From G965215045 sp965215045 (lineage in GTDB: Bacteria > Pseudomonadota > Gammaproteobacteria > JABABF01), in contig OZ244031.1 of NCBI GenBank assembly GCA_965215045.1, forward strand, positions 558,001-622,000: DNA of 64,000 nt, given 5' to 3'. Position numbers and translations under genes: made by a program. The notes below the pieces were generated by a model. That model saw only the letters and a list, made by a program, of their open reading frames with translations, had not been told where the DNA came from and ran no database searches. Positions 8,347-16,632 of the stretch are shown piece by piece. Position 1 is the first letter of the stretch. Each line of letters begins with the position of its first letter.

Positions 8347-9373
8347 GTCAAAGACAACCCGGATGCGAACGGCTATTAAAAACCGCTGCGAACAATAGTG
8401 TCTCCCCCAATGCCCCCCCCCCCCCCTCACTGAAAAAAGACAACAACCGGCCCCGGCAAAAGCTCCCCGGCTGCCCAGACCCTTCATCCTGCTCAATATT
8501 CCCAAGACCGGCACCATCTACACCATCCAGTATGTCAAGCATGCAGACCGGCTCAGTACGGCATCCCTATTCGGTATGATGCGCATCCTCCAGCGTTCCC
8601 GGTTCTTCAGACGCTGGTGGTGGACAATACAAATCCGACTGAAGCCAAGACTCCCTCATGGATACATGAACTCTTACAGGAACCACACGACCTATTTCCG
8701 GTTGCCGGCCCAGCTGCAATCCCTGCCTGCAATCGCCATCTTGCGCAAACCCCTGTCCTGGTACCTGTCTGATTATCTTTACCATACGAGAGCAGGCTTG
8801 GACTGTTCCCGAAGATTGCTAGAGTTGCAAAGCCCGGAGTACAAATCCTTCGTGCAAAAATACATGGGGGGTGAAGTTAGTTCCGACGCATGGTGCAATG
8901 TCAGCCCGGAGGGCTTTTGGCGTTTCAGGCAGGATAAATTGAGACACTGGCTGATGCGCGATTTTTCTAATGTCCCCCTGGCGGAAGACTTCCCAATCGG
9001 CCCCTTGGGCTGCCAGGCACTGACTTACCTGCACCGGGAGCCCAGGCGAATCTTTGCCATGCCGCCAGATGCGATCGAGGAATATTTTGCGGACGAGTGC
9101 TGGCACCAGGACCTTGCCAGGGGCTGGTTCCTGCGTCATGAACAACTGCGGGAAGATTTGTACCGCGTGATGCTGGAGCACTTGGGCTACCGCCGGGAAA
9201 TCCTGGACACCGCCCGGGAACTCACGCCCTCCCGCCCGAATGCAGCACCCTCCCAGCGCAAAGAACTCGCGCTGCGGGAACTGGAGCAAAAACCCTGGTT
9301 GCGCGAGAAAATCCTGCAAAGTGAGAGAATCTACTCGCAATATATTCTCCCCCTGGCCGGAGTACCGCAATGA
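8343..9373 (+). CDS. Sulfotransferase-like protein, array copy G (chimeric, out of frame)
   Basis: The leader at ATG 8343 passes a 14-C tract and stays in the wrong frame, ending after 78 codons. The tract-proximal ATG 8410 is also out of frame, so this copy is off as assembled; 15 or 12 C would put the leader in frame, 13 the second ATG. The catalytic frame (first ATG 8576, end 9373) is a chimera: its first half is of the first type (SLFGMMRILQRSRFF; FVQKYMGGE), but after YLHREPRRIFAM it switches to the second type (PPDAIEEYFADECWHQDLAR). P-loop IPKTGTIYTIQ; the second motif has Glu replaced by Lys (LRKPLSWYLSDY). Confidence 0.75.
8413..8426 (+). repeat. Poly-C tract, 14 C (copy G)
   Basis: 14 consecutive C after CAATG. 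At 14 (2 mod 3) neither ATG 8343 nor ATG 8410 reads into the catalytic frame. Confidence 0.9.
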
Positions 9374-9430
9374 GTCAAAGACAACCCGGATGCTAACGGC
9401 TATTAAAAACCGCTACGAACAATAGCCCGA

Positions 9431-10393
9431 ATGCCGCCCCCATCACTTGAAAAAGGACAACAACCGACGCCGGCAAAAGCTCCCCGGCTGCCCAGACCTT
9501 TCGTACTGCTCAATATTCCCAAGACCGGTACCACCTACGCAACCCGGTATGTCAGGAATGCAGACCTGCTCAGCGTGGCATCCCTGTTCGGCATGATGCG
9601 CATCCTCCAGCATTCCCCCATCTGCATCAAGCAGTGGGGGTGGAAAATACAAACCCGGCGGAAGCCAGGACGCCCTCATGGACACATGAACTTTAATGAG
9701 CAGCACACACCCTATTCATGGTTGCCGGCCCAGCTGCAAGCCCTGCCTGCAGTCACCATCTTGCGAGAACCCGTGTCCTGGTACCTGTCTGATTATCTTT
9801 ACCATACGAGAGCAGGCTTGGACTATCGCCAAAGATTGCTAAAGTTGCAAAGTCCGGAGTACAAATCCTTCGTGCAAAAATACATGGGGGGTGAAGTCAG
9901 TCGCAGTGCCTGGTGCAATATCAGCCTGGAAGGCTTTGGACATTTCAGGCGGGATATCAGGAGACATTGGAGGGTGCATGATTCTTCCAACAGCACCCTG
10001 GTGGCAGACTTCCCTATCGGTGCCCTGGGCTGCCAGGCACTGACTTACCTGCACCGGGAACCCGCGCGGGTGTTCGCCATGCGCACAGAAGAAGTGGAAG
10101 AATATTTCATCAGCGGACGCTGGCACCAGGACCTCTGCCAGGTTTATTCCCTGCGCCACGAACAACTGCAGGAAGATTTGTACCGCGTGATGCTGGAGCA
10201 CTTGGGCTACCGCCGGGAAATCCTGGACGCCGCCCGGGAAATTACGCCCCCCCGCCCGAATGCAGCACCCTCCCGGCACAAAGAACTCGCACTGCGGGAA
10301 CTGGAGCAAAAACCCTGGTTGCGTGAGGAAATCCTGCAAGGTGAGAGAATCTACTCGCAATATATTCTCCCCCTGGCCGGAGCACCGAAATGA
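9431..10393 (+). CDS. Sulfotransferase-like protein, array copy H (tract-free, locked on the second ATG)
   Basis: 320 residues from ATG 9431. The copy has the usual leader ATG at 9370 overlapping the stop of copy G, but codon 9 of the leader is TAA (GGA TGC TAA), so that start is dead. The C tract is reduced to ATGCCGCCCCCATC, so ATG 9431 reads straight into the domain: MPPPSLEKGQQPTPAKAP. Motifs: IPKTGTTYATRY and LREPVSWYLSDYLY; first sequence type. That this copy is open only from the tract-proximal ATG supports real use of this ATG in copies D and E. Length and C-terminus match the family. Acceptor unknown. Confidence 0.8.
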   Translation: MPPPSLEKGQQPTPAKAPRLPRPFVLLNIPKTGTTYATRYVRNADLLSVASLFGMMRILQHSPICIKQWGWKIQTRRKPGRPHGHMNFNEQHTPYSWLPAQLQALPAVTILREPVSWYLSDYLYHTRAGLDYRQRLLKLQSPEYKSFVQKYMGGEVSRSAWCNISLEGFGHFRRDIRRHWRVHDSSNSTLVADFPIGALGCQALTYLHREPARVFAMRTEEVEEYFISGRWHQDLCQVYSLRHEQLQEDLYRVMLEHLGYRREILDAAREITPPRPNAAPSRHKELALRELEQKPWLREEILQGERIYSQYILPLAGAPK

Positions 10394-11438
10394 GTCAAAG
10401 ACAACCCGGATCCGAGCGGCTATTAAAAGCCACTGCGAACAATAGTGTCTCCCCCCATGCCCCCCCCCCCCCCTCCCCATCACTTGAAAAAAGACAACAA
10501 CCGGCACCGGCAAAAGCTCCCCGGCTGCCCAAACCCTTCGTGCTGCTCAATATCCCCAAGACCGGCACCACCTACGCCCTCCAGTATGTCAGGCGTGCGG
10601 ACCTGCTCAGTGTGGCGTCCCTGTTTGGCATGATGCGCACCCTCCAGCATTCTCGCATTTCCACCAGGAGGTGGTGGCGGGAAAGACAAGCCTGGCTGAA
10701 GCCGATCCTCCCTCATGGATACATGAATCTTAATGAGACAGCACACACCCTATTCCCGCTCGCCGCCCCGCCTGCAATCCCTGCCCGCAATCAGCTGTCT
10801 TGCGCCAACCCATATCCTGGCAAGTATCCATCTACCTTAGCGAAACGCATAGCGAAGCTCCATTTTGTCGCTCTATATTGCAGAACCTGGAGAGAGAAGA
10901 GTGCAAATCTTTCGTGCGAAAATACCTGGGCGGTAAACTCAGTATTGATGCGTGGTGCAATATCAGCTTGGAAGCTCATCAGCATTTCAAACAGAATTTT
11001 GAACGTCGTTGGCGGAACCACGGACTTTTTAACATCCCCCTGGCGGAAGACTTTCCGATCGGCCCCCTGGGCTGCCAGGCACTGACTTACCTGCACCGGG
11101 AACCCGCGCGGGTGTTCGCCATGCGCGCAGAAGAAGTGGAAGAATATTTCGCCAGCGGACGCTGGCGCCAGGACCTCTGCAGGGTTTATCTCCTGTGTCA
11201 TGAACAACTGGAGGAAGACTTGTACCGCGTGATGCTGGAACAACTGGGCTATCACCCGGAAATCCTGGACGCCGCCCGGGAAATGGCACCCGCCCGTCGC
11301 CATAATGTATCACCCGCCAACGCAAAGAACTCAGCACTGCGGGAACTGGAGCAAAAACCCTGGTTGCGCGAGGAAATCCTGCAAAGTGAGAGAATATACT
11401 CGCAATATATCCTCCCCCTGGCCGGAGCACTGCAATGA
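10390..11438 (+). pseudogene. Sulfotransferase-like gene, array copy I (leader in frame, broken in the middle)
   Basis: Leader ATG 10390 is in frame through a 14-C tract into the domain (IPKTGTTYALQYVRRAD). The frame is lost after the MNLNE segment: an extra base near 10738 (GAGACAGCACAC where copy H has GAGCAGCACAC) and another near 10791 shift translation, which then ends at 11085. The rest of the domain continues in another frame to 11438 (LRQPISWQVSIYL, YLGGKLSIDAW, EQKPWLREEIL, YILPLAGALQ). The middle is of the third type, shared with copy C; the C-terminus is like D and H. Neither piece alone has both cofactor motifs with the C-terminus, so it is probably inactive unless repaired by recombination. 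Confidence 0.75.
10460..10473 (+). repeat. Poly-C tract, 14 C (copy I)
   Basis: 14 consecutive C after ATG 10457, followed by TCCCCATCAC. Because the downstream flank differs in length from copies D–G, 14 C puts the leader ATG 10390 in frame here. Confidence 0.9.
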
Positions 11439-12489
11439 GTCAAAGAGAACCCCAGAATGTCCCCCCCCCCCCCCCCCCCTCCCATTAAAAGTTGAAAAAG
11501 GGAAACAACCGGTGCCAGCGAAAGCTTCCCGTCCGCCCGAGCCCTTCATCCTGCTCAACATCCCCAAGACCGGCACCGTCTACGCCTCCACCTTTGTCAG
11601 GAACGCAGACCTGTTGAGCCTGGCGGCACGATTAGAAATGCACCGGGAATTGAGTCGCCACCCGCGCATCGCTGCAAGACTGCGCCCGGCCCTGAACTGG
11701 ACACGCCGCTTGCAGTTGCTGCGTTTCGGCTGCCTGAACCCCCATCCACACCATAGCTTCTATTGCCGGTTGCCTGCCACACTGCGGGCCTTGCCAGCGA
11801 TCAGCATTTTGCGCGATCCCTTGCGCTGGTACCTTTCTCGCTATCTTTACGTCACCAACACCAAAATGGGCGGTTACTTGGACAGGTACAAAATTCTGCA
11901 GACCGTGGACCGGGCCCTGCACACGCCCGGCTCACCGCAACATGAGGCCGCCTGCGTGCTGCTGGAAAAACACCTGGGCAGGGAACTGGGCACCCAAGCC
12001 TGGGAAAATATCAGCTTCGAAGGTTTTTATTATTTCATGCATCATTTTTATCGGCGTAACGTTGTTGCCCAACATTTCTCTGTCGAGGTCGACAACCGCC
12101 TGGCTTTGGGCAGCCTGGGCTGTCGCACATTGATGTTCGTGCACCGGGATCCCGGGCGAATCTTTGCCATGCCGCCAGATGCGATCGAGGAATATTTTGC
12201 GGACGAGTGCTGGCACCAGGACCTTGCCAGGGGCTGGTTCCTGCGCCATGAACAACTGCAAGAAGACTTGTGTCGCGTGATGCTGGAGCAACTGGGCTAT
12301 CACCCGGAAATCCTGGACGCCACCCGGGAACTCACCCCCACTCGCCTGAATATATCACCCCCCCACCGCAAGGAACTCGCACTGCGGGAACTGGAGCAAA
12401 AACCCTGGCTGCGCGAGGAAATCCTGCAGGGTGAGAGAATCTACTCGCAATATATTCTCCCCCTGGCCGGAAACTTCGGCAACGACTAA
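11435..12489 (+). CDS. Sulfotransferase-like protein, array copy J (last copy, out of frame)
   Basis: The leader from ATG 11435 is shortened (MSQREPQNV) and enters a 19-C tract after 26 nt, then stops at TAA in the wrong frame. The ATG at 11457 is also out of frame, so the copy is off as assembled; 17 or 20 C would put the leader in frame, 18 the second ATG. The catalytic frame is complete: KVEKGKQPVPAKASRP, P-loop IPKTGTVYASTF, LRDPLRWYLSRYLYV, YKILQTVDRALHTPGSPQHE, PPDAIEEYFADECW, EQKPWLREEIL. It is the most diverged second-type copy, with a different end (AGNFGND). It ends 80 bp before the convergent ftsZ stop. Confidence 0.78.
11461..11479 (+). repeat. Poly-C tract, 19 C (copy J)
   Basis: 19 consecutive C. 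Neither the leader ATG 11435 nor ATG 11457 is in frame at this length. Confidence 0.9.
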
Positions 12490-12569
12490 GACGCTCCCCC
12501 GATGCGATCAATGGCGGCGCACCGGGAGGGATGCAAAACCCCGTTGTCCGTGTATGCGCGAACGGATGC

Positions 12570-13664
12570 TCAGTCGGCCTGGCGCCGAATAAAAGCGGGC
12601 GGCTCGAAGTTTTCGTAGTCCGGGTTGCCGCGGATGGGAACCGGCTGCAGTGGCGGACGCGAGCGCAGCGTTTCAGCGTCCGTCTGCGGCCGGCCGTCGA
12701 TGCGCAAACCAGCGGCGACTACCGTGACGCGCACCTCCTGTTTCAACGACGGGTTGACCACCAGGCCCGAGATGATCTTCGCTTCCTCGGCGGCAATCTC
12801 GTTAATGCGGTCGCCGATGACACTCATGTCGCTCATCAGGAAATCGGGGCCCGCCGTGACGTTGACCAGCAGACCGCGCGCATTCTCCAGTCCGTTGTCT
12901 TCCAGCAGGGGACTGCTGATCGCATTTTCCACTGCATCCCGCGCACAGTCCTTGCCCCTGCCGACGCCACTGCCCATGATCGTCGTGCCGGCCTCGGACA
13001 TCACCGTGTTCACGTCAGCGAAGTCCACGTTGATGTGCCCGGGAACGGTGATCAACTCGGCGATGCCACGCACTGCCCCGTGCAGCACCTCGTCGGCACT
13101 GCTGAATGCCTCAATGACCGGCTTCTCGCCCATGATCTCGCACAACTTGTCATTGGAGACGACAATGAGGGAGTCCACGGTTTCTTCGAGTTGCGCAATC
13201 CCCGCCTCGGCGACGGCAGCCCGGGCGGGCCCCTCGTGCGAGAAGGGGCGCGTGACCACCGCCACCGTCAGGATGCCGAGTTCGCGCGCGGTGGCGGCCA
13301 CCACCGGCGCGCCGCCGGTGCCAGTGCCCCCGCCCATGCCGGCAGCGATGAAGATCATGTTGGAACCGCGCAGCAGTTCGCTGATCGCATCGCGCGACTC
13401 CATCGCCGCCGCCTGGCCCTTCTCGGGTTTGGCACCGGCACCCAGGCCACCCGTGGTCTGTTGACCCAGGCGCAGAATCTCTGCGCCCTCCACGCGGCTC
13501 AAGGCCTGCACGTCGGTATTGGCGCAGACAAACTGCACCCCCTCGACGCCGCGGCGCACCATGTGGTTAACCGCGTTACAGCCGCCACCACCCACGCCGA
13601 TAACCCGGATCAGGGCACTGTACTGCTGTTGCGGGGAACTGATCACTTCAAATGGCTTGTCCAT
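12570..13664 (-). CDS. ftsZ: Cell division protein FtsZ
   Basis: Tubulin-like GTPase that forms the Z ring at mid-cell. 364 residues from ATG 13664, preceded by a GAGAGG ribosome-binding site. The tubulin signature GGGTGTG lies in FIAAGMGGGTGTGGAPVVAA, with GVGGGGCNAVNHM near the N-terminus. The synergy region ends ITVVAAG-like (VRVTVVAAGLRI). A short linker leads to the conserved C-terminal peptide (PPAFIRRQAD) that binds FtsA and ZipA. It is the last gene of the dcw operon here. Downstream it faces array copy J, so transcripts reading on would be antisense to the whole array. Confidence 0.98.
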   Translation of the reverse strand: MDKPFEVISSPQQQYSALIRVIGVGGGGCNAVNHMVRRGVEGVQFVCANTDVQALSRVEGAEILRLGQQTTGGLGAGAKPEKGQAAAMESRDAISELLRGSNMIFIAAGMGGGTGTGGAPVVAATARELGILTVAVVTRPFSHEGPARAAVAEAGIAQLEETVDSLIVVSNDKLCEIMGEKPVIEAFSSADEVLHGAVRGIAELITVPGHINVDFADVNTVMSEAGTTIMGSGVGRGKDCARDAVENAISSPLLEDNGLENARGLLVNVTAGPDFLMSDMSVIGDRINEIAAEEAKIISGLVVNPSLKQEVRVTVVAAGLRIDGRPQTDAETLRSRPPLQPVPIRGNPDYENFEPPAFIRRQAD

Positions 13665-13697
13665 TTTGCTACCTCTCGTTGCGGGAGCCGAAGAAAA

Positions 13698-14918
13698 TTA
13701 AAAACCGCCGCGAAGCCGTTGCCAGAGACGCGGGAAAAAACCCTCCGCCTCCGCTTCGGCGTCGTCATTGAGATGCTGCAAGCCGTAACGCAAAAGGCCA
13801 ACACCGGTTGCATGAATCGGTGATTGCAGCATGTCTTCAAAACCCCGTATGCCCTGGGGCACACCGCGCCGGACCTGGGTGTGAAAAATTTCCTCGGCGA
13901 GTTCCGCCACGCCCGGCACCATCGAACCGCCACCGCTCAACACCACCCCGCACACCATTTTCTCCGTACTGTAGCCGCGGTCCTGCAGGTGCGCCCCGAT
14001 CATCTCGAACAATTCCTCGTAACGGCTGTGAATGATGTCCACCAGCGTCTGACGCGACATCATGCGCGGCAGACGATCGCCGACGCCGGGCACCTCGATG
14101 TTTTCGTTGTTGGCGGGGTCGCGCAGGGTCGCAGAGCCATACTTGCACTTGAGTTCCTCCGCGTAGCGCGTCGGCGTGCGCAGACCGACGGCGATGTCAT
14201 TGGTCACGTGATCGCCGGCGATGGGAATCACCGCCGTGTACTGGATGGAACCGTCACGGAATACCGCGATATCCGTGGTGCCGCCGCCGATATCGACCAG
14301 GCACACACCCAGTTCCTGCTCATCTTCGCTGAGCACGGCGCAGCTCGATGCCAGTTGCTCCAGGATAATCTGCTCGGCCTCAATCTCGCAGCGTTGCAGG
14401 CAGTGTTCGATATTCTGCAGGGCGGAAATTGCACAGGTGATCAGGTGCACTTTCGCTTCCAGGCGCACCCCCGACATGCCCCGCGGGTCGCGGATGCCGC
14501 CCATGCCATCGACGATAAACTCCTGCGGGATGGCGTGCAACAAGCGGTGATCGCTCTGGAACAGCTGCTTGGCGGTGTCGATGGCACGCGCGACGTCCCG
14601 GGCACTGATTTTGCGGCGGCGGTCAGAAGCCAGGCCGTGCGAGGAAACGCCCTTGATATGGGCACCGGAAATGCCGACAAAGGCATGGACAATATCATGG
14701 TTGGCCATCGCCTCGGCCTCGGCAACCGATTTGCCGATAGCCTCGGACAGTTCCTCCACGTTGACCACCAGTCCTTTTTTCATCCCGCGCGAAACGCTCG
14801 TGCCAACACCCAGGATCTCGATGTCGGATGCATCCACCGCATCGGCGACAATCGTCACCACCTTGCTGGTACCGATATCCAGGGCGATGAAAATTTTTCC
14901 CGGCGACTGTTTTCTCAT
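13698..14918 (-). CDS. ftsA: Cell division protein FtsA
   Basis: Actin-like ATPase that tethers FtsZ filaments to the membrane and recruits later divisome proteins. 406 residues from ATG 14918, which forms an ATGA overlap with the ftsQ stop. The actin-fold phosphate motifs are visible: IALDIGTSKVVTIV at the N-terminus, LVDIGGGTTDIAVF in the middle and VLSGGGSMVPGV near residue 335. The C-terminus FFPRLWQRLRGGF is the typical amphipathic membrane-targeting helix. ftsZ follows after 33 bp. Confidence 0.97.
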   Translation of the reverse strand: MRKQSPGKIFIALDIGTSKVVTIVADAVDASDIEILGVGTSVSRGMKKGLVVNVEELSEAIGKSVAEAEAMANHDIVHAFVGISGAHIKGVSSHGLASDRRRKISARDVARAIDTAKQLFQSDHRLLHAIPQEFIVDGMGGIRDPRGMSGVRLEAKVHLITCAISALQNIEHCLQRCEIEAEQIILEQLASSCAVLSEDEQELGVCLVDIGGGTTDIAVFRDGSIQYTAVIPIAGDHVTNDIAVGLRTPTRYAEELKCKYGSATLRDPANNENIEVPGVGDRLPRMMSRQTLVDIIHSRYEELFEMIGAHLQDRGYSTEKMVCGVVLSGGGSMVPGVAELAEEIFHTQVRRGVPQGIRGFEDMLQSPIHATGVGLLRYGLQHLNDDAEAEAEGFFPRLWQRLRGGF

Positions 14919-15721
14919 GGCATACCTCCGTTCCCTGGCGTCTGCCGCCGGCAATCGCCAGGGGAAGTGCCATGCCAGGCGATCGCCAGGCCATTGGGAT
15001 AACGTAAATCCGCGCGCGCCAGCACACTGCCGGATTCCTCCGCCAGGCGTCGATAGACCGCGACAAAGCGCTGCACATCGTCGGCAGAGCCCGGCAGACC
15101 CGCCACGATTTCTCCGCCGCATTCCAGGCGCATGCGCCAGCAACAGGGGCCGTCCAGCCACAGCTCCCGCAAGGACAATCCGGCCCCGGCCAGCAACGGT
15201 GATAATTCACGGTAGCGGGACAGCACCTCCCGCTCCCGTCCCTCGGGACCATTCAGTGCCGGCAGTCCCGCCTCCCGGCTCGTGGCCGGAAAAATATTTC
15301 CCTGCTCGTTGATATAGTGCTCTTCCCCCCACCGGGCGTACGGCCGCTGCTCCTCCAGCCGCAACAGGATGCCGGGCGGCCAGGTGCGCTGCACGTGCGC
15401 ACTCCGCACCCAGGGCATGCGCACCAGTGTTTGCCGCACCTGCTGCAGGTCCAGGCCCAGGAAGCCCCGTTGCAGGTGCGGCTGCAGGCTCTGGAGCAGT
15501 TGTTGACGGCTCAACATGTGCAGCTGTCCTTCAATCTGCACGCCCGGCACCGGCAATAAACGGGAATACAGCAGGAAACCGGTCGCCAGGGAGAACAGCA
15601 GCAGGGGCCAGAGCCAGGCCTGCCACCGGGACACGCCCGGGTTGCCGTCCCGCACCTGGGCCTGCAGCCGCCGACGGCGAGCGGCCGGCGAGCGTATGCT
15701 GTTGGCGGCACCCCGGCGCAT
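14915..15721 (-). CDS. ftsQ: Cell division protein FtsQ
   Basis: Bitopic inner-membrane divisome protein that links with FtsB and FtsL. 268 residues. The start at ATG 15721 overlaps the ddl stop by one base (TGATG). A basic cytoplasmic tail (SIRSPAARRRRLQ) precedes one membrane helix (WPLLLFSLATGFLLYSRLL). Then come a POTRA domain (VPGVQIEGQLHMLSRQQLLQ; VRMPWVRSAHVQRTWP) and the beta domain (EEQRPYARWGEEHYINEQGN). Assignment rests on this layout and the fixed place between ddl and ftsA; FtsQ sequences are otherwise poorly conserved. Confidence 0.93.
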   Translation of the reverse strand: MRRGAANSIRSPAARRRRLQAQVRDGNPGVSRWQAWLWPLLLFSLATGFLLYSRLLPVPGVQIEGQLHMLSRQQLLQSLQPHLQRGFLGLDLQQVRQTLVRMPWVRSAHVQRTWPPGILLRLEEQRPYARWGEEHYINEQGNIFPATSREAGLPALNGPEGREREVLSRYRELSPLLAGAGLSLRELWLDGPCCWRMRLECGGEIVAGLPGSADDVQRFVAVYRRLAEESGSVLARADLRYPNGLAIAWHGTSPGDCRRQTPGNGGMP

Positions 15722-16632
15722 CAGCCCGTCGCCTCCCCGGCGGTGCGCAAAATCTCCAGCACCAGGGGGCCAAAATCCAAGCCCATCTCCCGTGCCGCCC
15801 TGGGCACCAGGCTGCGTTCCGTCAGGCCGGGAACCGTGTTCAAATCCAGCAACTGGAAACGCCCCTCCCGGTCCCGCCTCAGGTCGACCCGGCCCCAGCC
15901 GCTGCAACCCAGCACGGAGAAGGCCTGCAACGCCAGGGCGCGCAACCCGGTCTCTTCCTCCTGGCTCAAACCCGCCGGACACACCAAACGGGTGCCGGCA
16001 TCCTCGTACTTGGCCGCGTAATCATAAAAATTCCGCGCGCTATCGATACGCACGGCAGGCAGGGCCCGCCCGTGCAGGATGCCGACCGTGTATTCGGCAC
16101 CACTCACGGCACTCTCGGCCAGTACTTGCGGGTCGTAGACGCGGGCGGCCGCCCAGGCAGCGGCGATTTCCCCGACGCTCTCCGCGTACGCGGTCCCCAG
16201 GCTGGAACCGCCGTGAGAGGGTTTGACAAAGACCGGACCCAGGGTGCGCTGCACCTCTTCCCAATCGCTGTCCTCGCCCAGGGGCATAAAAGCCGGCGTC
16301 GGCAGACCGGCACCCAACCAGGCATACTTGCAACGGATCTTGTCGCCCGCCAGGGCGGACGCCGCCATGCCGCTACCGGTATACGGCAGACCCAGGGCAT
16401 CCAGCAAGCCCTGCACACTGCCATCTTCCCCGCCCTTGCCATGCAAGGCGATAAAGGCCCGCTGGTATTCCCCGTCCTGCAGCGTGTGCAACAAACGCTC
16501 ATCGGGGTCGACGGCGAGCGCGGCGATATCCGCCTCCTGCAACGCGCGCAGCACGGCCTGCCCGCTGCGCAGGGAAATGTCGCGTTCCGGGGACTGTCCG
16601 CCGCACAATACCGCCACTGGCTTCCCCTCCAT
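15721..16632 (-). CDS. ddl: D-alanine–D-alanine ligase
   Basis: ATP-grasp enzyme making D-Ala-D-Ala for MurF. 303 residues from ATG 16632, overlapping the murC stop by one base. Features of Ddl: VLCGGQSPERDISLRSG at the N-terminus, ALHGKGGEDGSVQGLL, the grasp loop FVKPSHGGSSLGTAY, WGRVDLRRDREG and the metal-binding LLDLNTVPGLTERSLVPRAA (the usual Glu-x-Asn-x-x-Pro-Gly is Asp-x-Asn-x-x-Pro-Gly here). Located between murC and ftsQ as in other gammaproteobacteria. Confidence 0.96.
   Translation of the reverse strand: MEGKPVAVLCGGQSPERDISLRSGQAVLRALQEADIAALAVDPDERLLHTLQDGEYQRAFIALHGKGGEDGSVQGLLDALGLPYTGSGMAASALAGDKIRCKYAWLGAGLPTPAFMPLGEDSDWEEVQRTLGPVFVKPSHGGSSLGTAYAESVGEIAAAWAAARVYDPQVLAESAVSGAEYTVGILHGRALPAVRIDSARNFYDYAAKYEDAGTRLVCPAGLSQEEETGLRALALQAFSVLGCSGWGRVDLRRDREGRFQLLDLNTVPGLTERSLVPRAAREMGLDFGPLVLEILRTAGEATG

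Larger units (their letters stand above)
2018..12489 (+). repeat. Tandem array of ten sulfotransferase-like genes (copies A–J)
   Basis: Ten head-to-tail copies of about 1.05 kb each. At most junctions the TGA of one copy overlaps the ATG of the next (ATGA), directly after a conserved GCACCGCA-like sequence, and the next copy begins with the same leader (MSQRQPGCERLLKATANNS). Each copy then has a proline-coding C-rich stretch, a sulfotransferase P-loop (IPKTGTT), a second motif of the R-E-P-x-S-W-Y-x-S-x-Y type, and a conserved C-terminus with EQKPWLREEIL and IYSQYILPLAG. The array runs opposite to the surrounding dcw genes. Three central sequence types occur and are recombined between copies. 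No transposase or integrase is associated with it. Confidence 0.93.

Noticed and set aside
2018..12489. Insertion sequence or transposon as carrier of the array
   Set aside because: No transposase, integrase or terminal inverted repeats were found at either end.
11305..12489. Start of copy J at ATG 11305 (394 codons)
   Set aside because: The first 45 codons are copy I's C-terminus read out of frame; the conserved junction places the leader of J at 11435.
12490..12569. Rho-independent terminator between copy J and ftsZ
   Set aside because: No stable hairpin followed by a T-run was found for either strand.
12531..13823. Long plus-strand ORF (430 codons) opposite ftsZ
   Set aside because: It is a high-GC shadow of ftsZ; the minus-strand product has the tubulin signature and the normal C-terminal peptide.
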